Assembly: GCA_045643465.1 (NCBI GenBank)
Contig: JAZUKV010000002.1
Span: 1 to 64,000 of the forward strand
Length of the DNA: 64,000 bases
DNA from: CAG-492 sp045643465
Lineage (GTDB): Bacteria > Bacillota > Clostridia > TANB77 > CAG-508
Direction of reading: 5' to 3'
Of this stretch, positions 61,426 to 64,000 are shown one piece after another. Both the position numbers and the translations under genes were made by a program. The notes below the pieces were generated by a model. That model did not search any database and was not told where the DNA came from. It was given only the letters and a program-made list of their open reading frames with translations. Position 1 is the stretch's first letter. Every line of letters begins with the position of its first letter.

Positions 61426-62964
61426 ATGTTATCAATAATTAAAAGTATAGCCCTACAAGGTTTAGAAGGGTTTATTGTCGATGTTCAAGTTGATGTGTCA
61501 TCTGGAATACCATGTTGGGAGATTGTGGGGTTACCGGATGTGAGTATTAGAGAATCAAAAGAAAGGGTAAAAACAGCAATAAGAAATTCAGGGTTTCAAT
61601 TTCCAAGTAAAAGAATAGTAATAAATTTGGCACCAACTACAATAAAAAAAGAAGGGTCAATATTTGATATAGCAATTGCAATAGCTATATTAAAATCTTG
61701 CAAATATATAGGAGATTTTAATAATAAAGAAACAGTTTTTTTAGGAGAGCTATCTTTAGATGGAAAAATAAATCCAATAAAAGGAATTTTACCAATGTGT
61801 ATAGAAGCAAAAAAGTTGAATATTAAAAGAATTATAGTGTCTAAGCAAAATTCAAAAGAAGCAAGTATTATTTCAGGAATAGAAATTGTTCCGATAGAAA
61901 GTTTATATCAATTAACATTATATCTTAATAACCAATTAAAAATTAAATCAGAAAACTTTAATCTAAATTATCTCAATAATAAACTAATTAAATATAAAGA
62001 AAATTTTTCAGATGTTAAAGGTCAAGAAAATATTAAAAGAGCTTTAGAAGTAGCTGCAAGTGGTGGACACAATTGCCTAATGATTGGAAGTCCTGGAACA
62101 GGAAAAACAATGATGGCAAGAAGGATTACTACAATTTTACCAAGTATGAGTTTTGAAGAATCTTTAGAAGTAACGAAGATACATAGTATTGCTGGGAAGT
62201 TATCTGCAAATAGTCCATTAGTGACAGTAAGACCATTTATAGATCCACATCATACAATTACAAAAACAGCTTTAGTAGGAGGGGGAAGAATTCCAAAACC
62301 AGGGGCGATAAGTTTAGCACATTTAGGAGTTTTATTTTTAGATGAATTGCCTGAATTTGAAAAAGGAACAATTGAAAGTTTAAGAGGTCCTATTGAAGAT
62401 AGAATGATTACAATAAATAGAATGAATGTAACATTAGCATATCCATCAAATTTTATGCTTGTTGCTAGTATGAATCCATGCCCATGTGGTTTTTTTGGCT
62501 CAAATAAGAAATGCACTTGTACTGAAAAAACTATACAGAAATATATGGAGAAAATAAGTGGACCATTATTAGATAGAATAGATATTCAGATAGAAGTTGG
62601 AAATGTAAAATTTGAAAGTTTAAAATCATGTAAAAAAGCAGAGCCTTCTGAAGTAATACAAAAGCGTGTTGAGCAAGCTAGAAAAATTCAATTACAAAGA
62701 TATGAAAAGGATGGGATTTATTCTAATTCAGAGCTTACACAAGATTTGATTGAAAAATATTGCAAATTAAATGAAGATTGTAATTTAATTTTGGAAAAAG
62801 CTTTTAAAAAAATGGGTTTTAGTGCAAGGGTGTATTGCAAAATTTTGAAAGTTGCTAGAACAATAGCTGATATGGATAATTCTAAAAATATAGAATCAAG
62901 ACATTTGCTAGAAGCTATTAAATATAGAAATTTGGATAAAAATCATATATATGAAAAAAATTAA
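61426..62964 (+). CDS. comM: ComM/YifB-family Mg-chelatase-like AAA+ ATPase
   Basis: ComM is a hexameric helicase that promotes branch migration during natural transformation. In Bacillota the family (YifB) is common but less studied. It has 512 residues, with AAAGGAG before ATG 61426. The N-terminal Lon-like ChlI domain starts IKSIALQGLEGFIVDVQVDVSSG and includes GLPDVSIRESKERV. The Walker A motif is GSPGTGKT (221-228). LFLDELPEF is Walker B. A zinc-like CPCGFFG...CTC cluster is seen in MNPCPCGFFGSNKKCTCT. The C-terminal Mg_chelatase_C domain has ARVYCKILKVARTIADM. It is followed closely by dprA. Confidence 0.95.
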   Translation: MLSIIKSIALQGLEGFIVDVQVDVSSGIPCWEIVGLPDVSIRESKERVKTAIRNSGFQFPSKRIVINLAPTTIKKEGSIFDIAIAIAILKSCKYIGDFNNKETVFLGELSLDGKINPIKGILPMCIEAKKLNIKRIIVSKQNSKEASIISGIEIVPIESLYQLTLYLNNQLKIKSENFNLNYLNNKLIKYKENFSDVKGQENIKRALEVAASGGHNCLMIGSPGTGKTMMARRITTILPSMSFEESLEVTKIHSIAGKLSANSPLVTVRPFIDPHHTITKTALVGGGRIPKPGAISLAHLGVLFLDELPEFEKGTIESLRGPIEDRMITINRMNVTLAYPSNFMLVASMNPCPCGFFGSNKKCTCTEKTIQKYMEKISGPLLDRIDIQIEVGNVKFESLKSCKKAEPSEVIQKRVEQARKIQLQRYEKDGIYSNSELTQDLIEKYCKLNEDCNLILEKAFKKMGFSARVYCKILKVARTIADMDNSKNIESRHLLEAIKYRNLDKNHIYEKN

Positions 62965-62978
62965 AAGGGGATGGTAAA

Positions 62979-63881
62979 ATTATAAATAAAGTATATGAAA
63001 TTTTTTATGGAACAAAGGGATTTCCAGAATCATTGAAAAAAATAAATCCAAAAGTAAATAGAATTTACGCAATTGGAAATTTAGAATTGTTAAATAAAGA
63101 TTCTATAGCAATTATAGGATCTAGAAATTATAGTGAATATGGGAAAAAAATAACTATAGAGCTAACTAAAGATTTAGTAAAAAATAATATAGTAATTATA
63201 AGTGGAATGGCAAATGGAATAGATAGTATAGCACATAATGCTTGTATCGATAATGGAGGAAAAACAATAGCTGTATTAGGAAGTGGATTCAAAAATATTT
63301 ACCCTAAAGAAAATGAAAAGTTGTTTTATAAGATATTAGATAACGGGGGATTAGTAATTTCAGAATATCCAATTAATGTTCCTGTGCAAAAGAAGAATTT
63401 TCCTTTAAGAAATAGAATTATTAGTGGTTTAGCAGATGCAGTTTTAGTAATAGAAGCTACATATAGAAGCGGTACAAGTATAACCGCAAGATATGCAAAA
63501 GAGCAGAATAAAAATGTATTTTGTATACCTAATTCTATAGGAAACAAGAATAGCAGAGGGGGTATTGAACTATTAAAAAAGGGGGCTATTTTAATAACTA
63601 ATGCTTATGAGATAATGAAACAAATGAATTTTGAAGTAATATCTAAGGGAAATAATAGGCAGGATTTCGAAAAGTCAATATATAAAAAATTATCTAACAA
63701 TCAGAAAGAAATTTTTGTTCAATTAAAAAAGTATGATGCTATGAATATAGAGGAACTAAAAAGTAAAATTAATTTAAATATTTGTGAGATTAATCAAAAT
63801 ATAACTATAATGGAATTGGAGGATATTATTGAAGATATAGGTATGGGAAAATATAGGCTAAAAAAGGAATTTTATGAATAA
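62979..63881 (+). CDS. dprA: DNA-processing protein DprA
   Basis: DprA loads RecA onto incoming single-stranded DNA in transformation. The Rossmann-like core is clear: SIAIIGSRNYSEYGKK, SGMANGIDSIAHNACI, TIAVLGSGFKNIYPKEN, ISEYP and FPLRNRIISGLADAVLVIEA. A winged-helix tail follows. The first ATG/GTG/TTG in frame is TTG 63033, with no well-spaced ribosome site. The frame is open upstream, and the typical F/Y-P-x-S-L segment (GFPESLKKI) lies across that TTG. GGGG at 62967-62970 is 8 nt before ATT 62979, so I place the start there (300 residues). The ATG at 62971 is out of frame by one base. The 5' end is uncertain; the product is not. Confidence 0.92.
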   Translation: MINKVYEIFYGTKGFPESLKKINPKVNRIYAIGNLELLNKDSIAIIGSRNYSEYGKKITIELTKDLVKNNIVIISGMANGIDSIAHNACIDNGGKTIAVLGSGFKNIYPKENEKLFYKILDNGGLVISEYPINVPVQKKNFPLRNRIISGLADAVLVIEATYRSGTSITARYAKEQNKNVFCIPNSIGNKNSRGGIELLKKGAILITNAYEIMKQMNFEVISKGNNRQDFEKSIYKKLSNNQKEIFVQLKKYDAMNIEELKSKINLNICEINQNITIMELEDIIEDIGMGKYRLKKEFYE

Positions 63882-64000
63882 AGTTAATTTAGGTAGATTT
63901 GGTGAATTTATTGCATGCAAATATTTACAACAAAATAATTATAAGATAATAAAACAAAATTTTTTTTATTATGGAGGGGAAATAGATATAATAGCATTTG
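63874..64000 (+). CDS. YraN-family (UPF0102) nuclease-like protein, partial
   Basis: Only the first 42 codons are in the window. ATG 63874 overlaps the dprA stop by 8 nt and has AAAAGGA upstream. The visible part, NKVNLGRFGEFIACKYL then the NYKIIKQNFFYYGGEIDIIA segment, matches the UPF0102 pattern. That pattern is G-x-x-G-E near the start and GEIDIIA, whose Glu and Asp are restriction-endonuclease-like active-site residues. The comM-dprA-yraN order is common. The gene is cut by the window end. Confidence 0.85.
   Translation, partial: MNKVNLGRFGEFIACKYLQQNNYKIIKQNFFYYGGEIDIIAF

Overview
The window is very AT-rich DNA with Shine-Dalgarno starts, dense co-directional operons and a bacterial gene order typical of Bacillota. 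A sporulation gene (dipicolinate synthase subunit A), a CIRCE/HrcA heat-shock operon, an MraZ-box division cluster and an mDAP-type MurE point to an endospore-lineage member of class Clostridia. The very large surface proteins suggest a host- or mucus-associated gut bacterium. This placement is inferred from gene content only.

Layout. (1) Positions 1-18.8 kb hold three secreted surface-protein genes in a row: a 2815-residue adhesin with a sorting-like C-terminus, a 2711-residue SpaA/LRR protein, and a shorter paralogue with a frameshift in its signal peptide. A 20-nt sequence is repeated upstream of all three at nearly constant distance. (2) 18.9-25.7 kb is housekeeping: topA, mntP, priA, def, fmt, followed by a lone HNH endonuclease gene. 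(3) 26.6-31.4 kb is the CIRCE-controlled hrcA-grpE-dnaK-dnaJ group. (4) 31.6-35.5 kb carries ppa, a membrane TPR protein, dpaA, a pilin-like mini-protein, a ROK kinase and tRNA-Ser on the minus strand. (5) 35.9-48.4 kb is one gene for a 4181-residue protein with 20 Cna_B-type repeats. (6) tRNA-Gly and tRNA-Cys follow, then a small unknown gene. (7) 49.6-58.9 kb is a division/wall cluster: mraZ, rsmH (with an apparent +1 frameshift), ftsL, a class B PBP, murE, mraY, ftsW/spoVE and murG, without murF or murD. (8) A second class B PBP lies convergent to murG. (9) comM (yifB), dprA and the start of a yraN-family gene close the window.

How it works together. The division cluster makes and flips lipid II and cross-links septal or spore peptidoglycan. 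MraZ probably represses its own promoter through three AAGTGG boxes. The heat-shock operon is switched by HrcA. ComM, DprA and YraN form the usual DNA-uptake/processing neighbourhood.

The most unusual signal is architectural. In all three giant proteins, whole domains appear to be inserted inside Cna_B/SpaA (prealbumin-like) domains. A BspA-type DUF285 array and a CUB-like segment sit inside such domains in the first protein. A roughly 140-residue beta-rich module (W-x-K-N-x-D-G-T-W ... G-T-S-R-G ... Y-G-L-N-x-G-F-x-K-N) sits inside them twice in the second protein and nine times in the 4181-residue protein. Two of the giants end in the same sorting-like V-K-T-G-D-N-I-V-I-Y motif, and no sortase gene is present here. 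Other points of note are an in-phase A-AAA-AAG slippery heptamer that would repair the third gene's signal peptide, and a dprA reading frame whose best-placed start is ATT.
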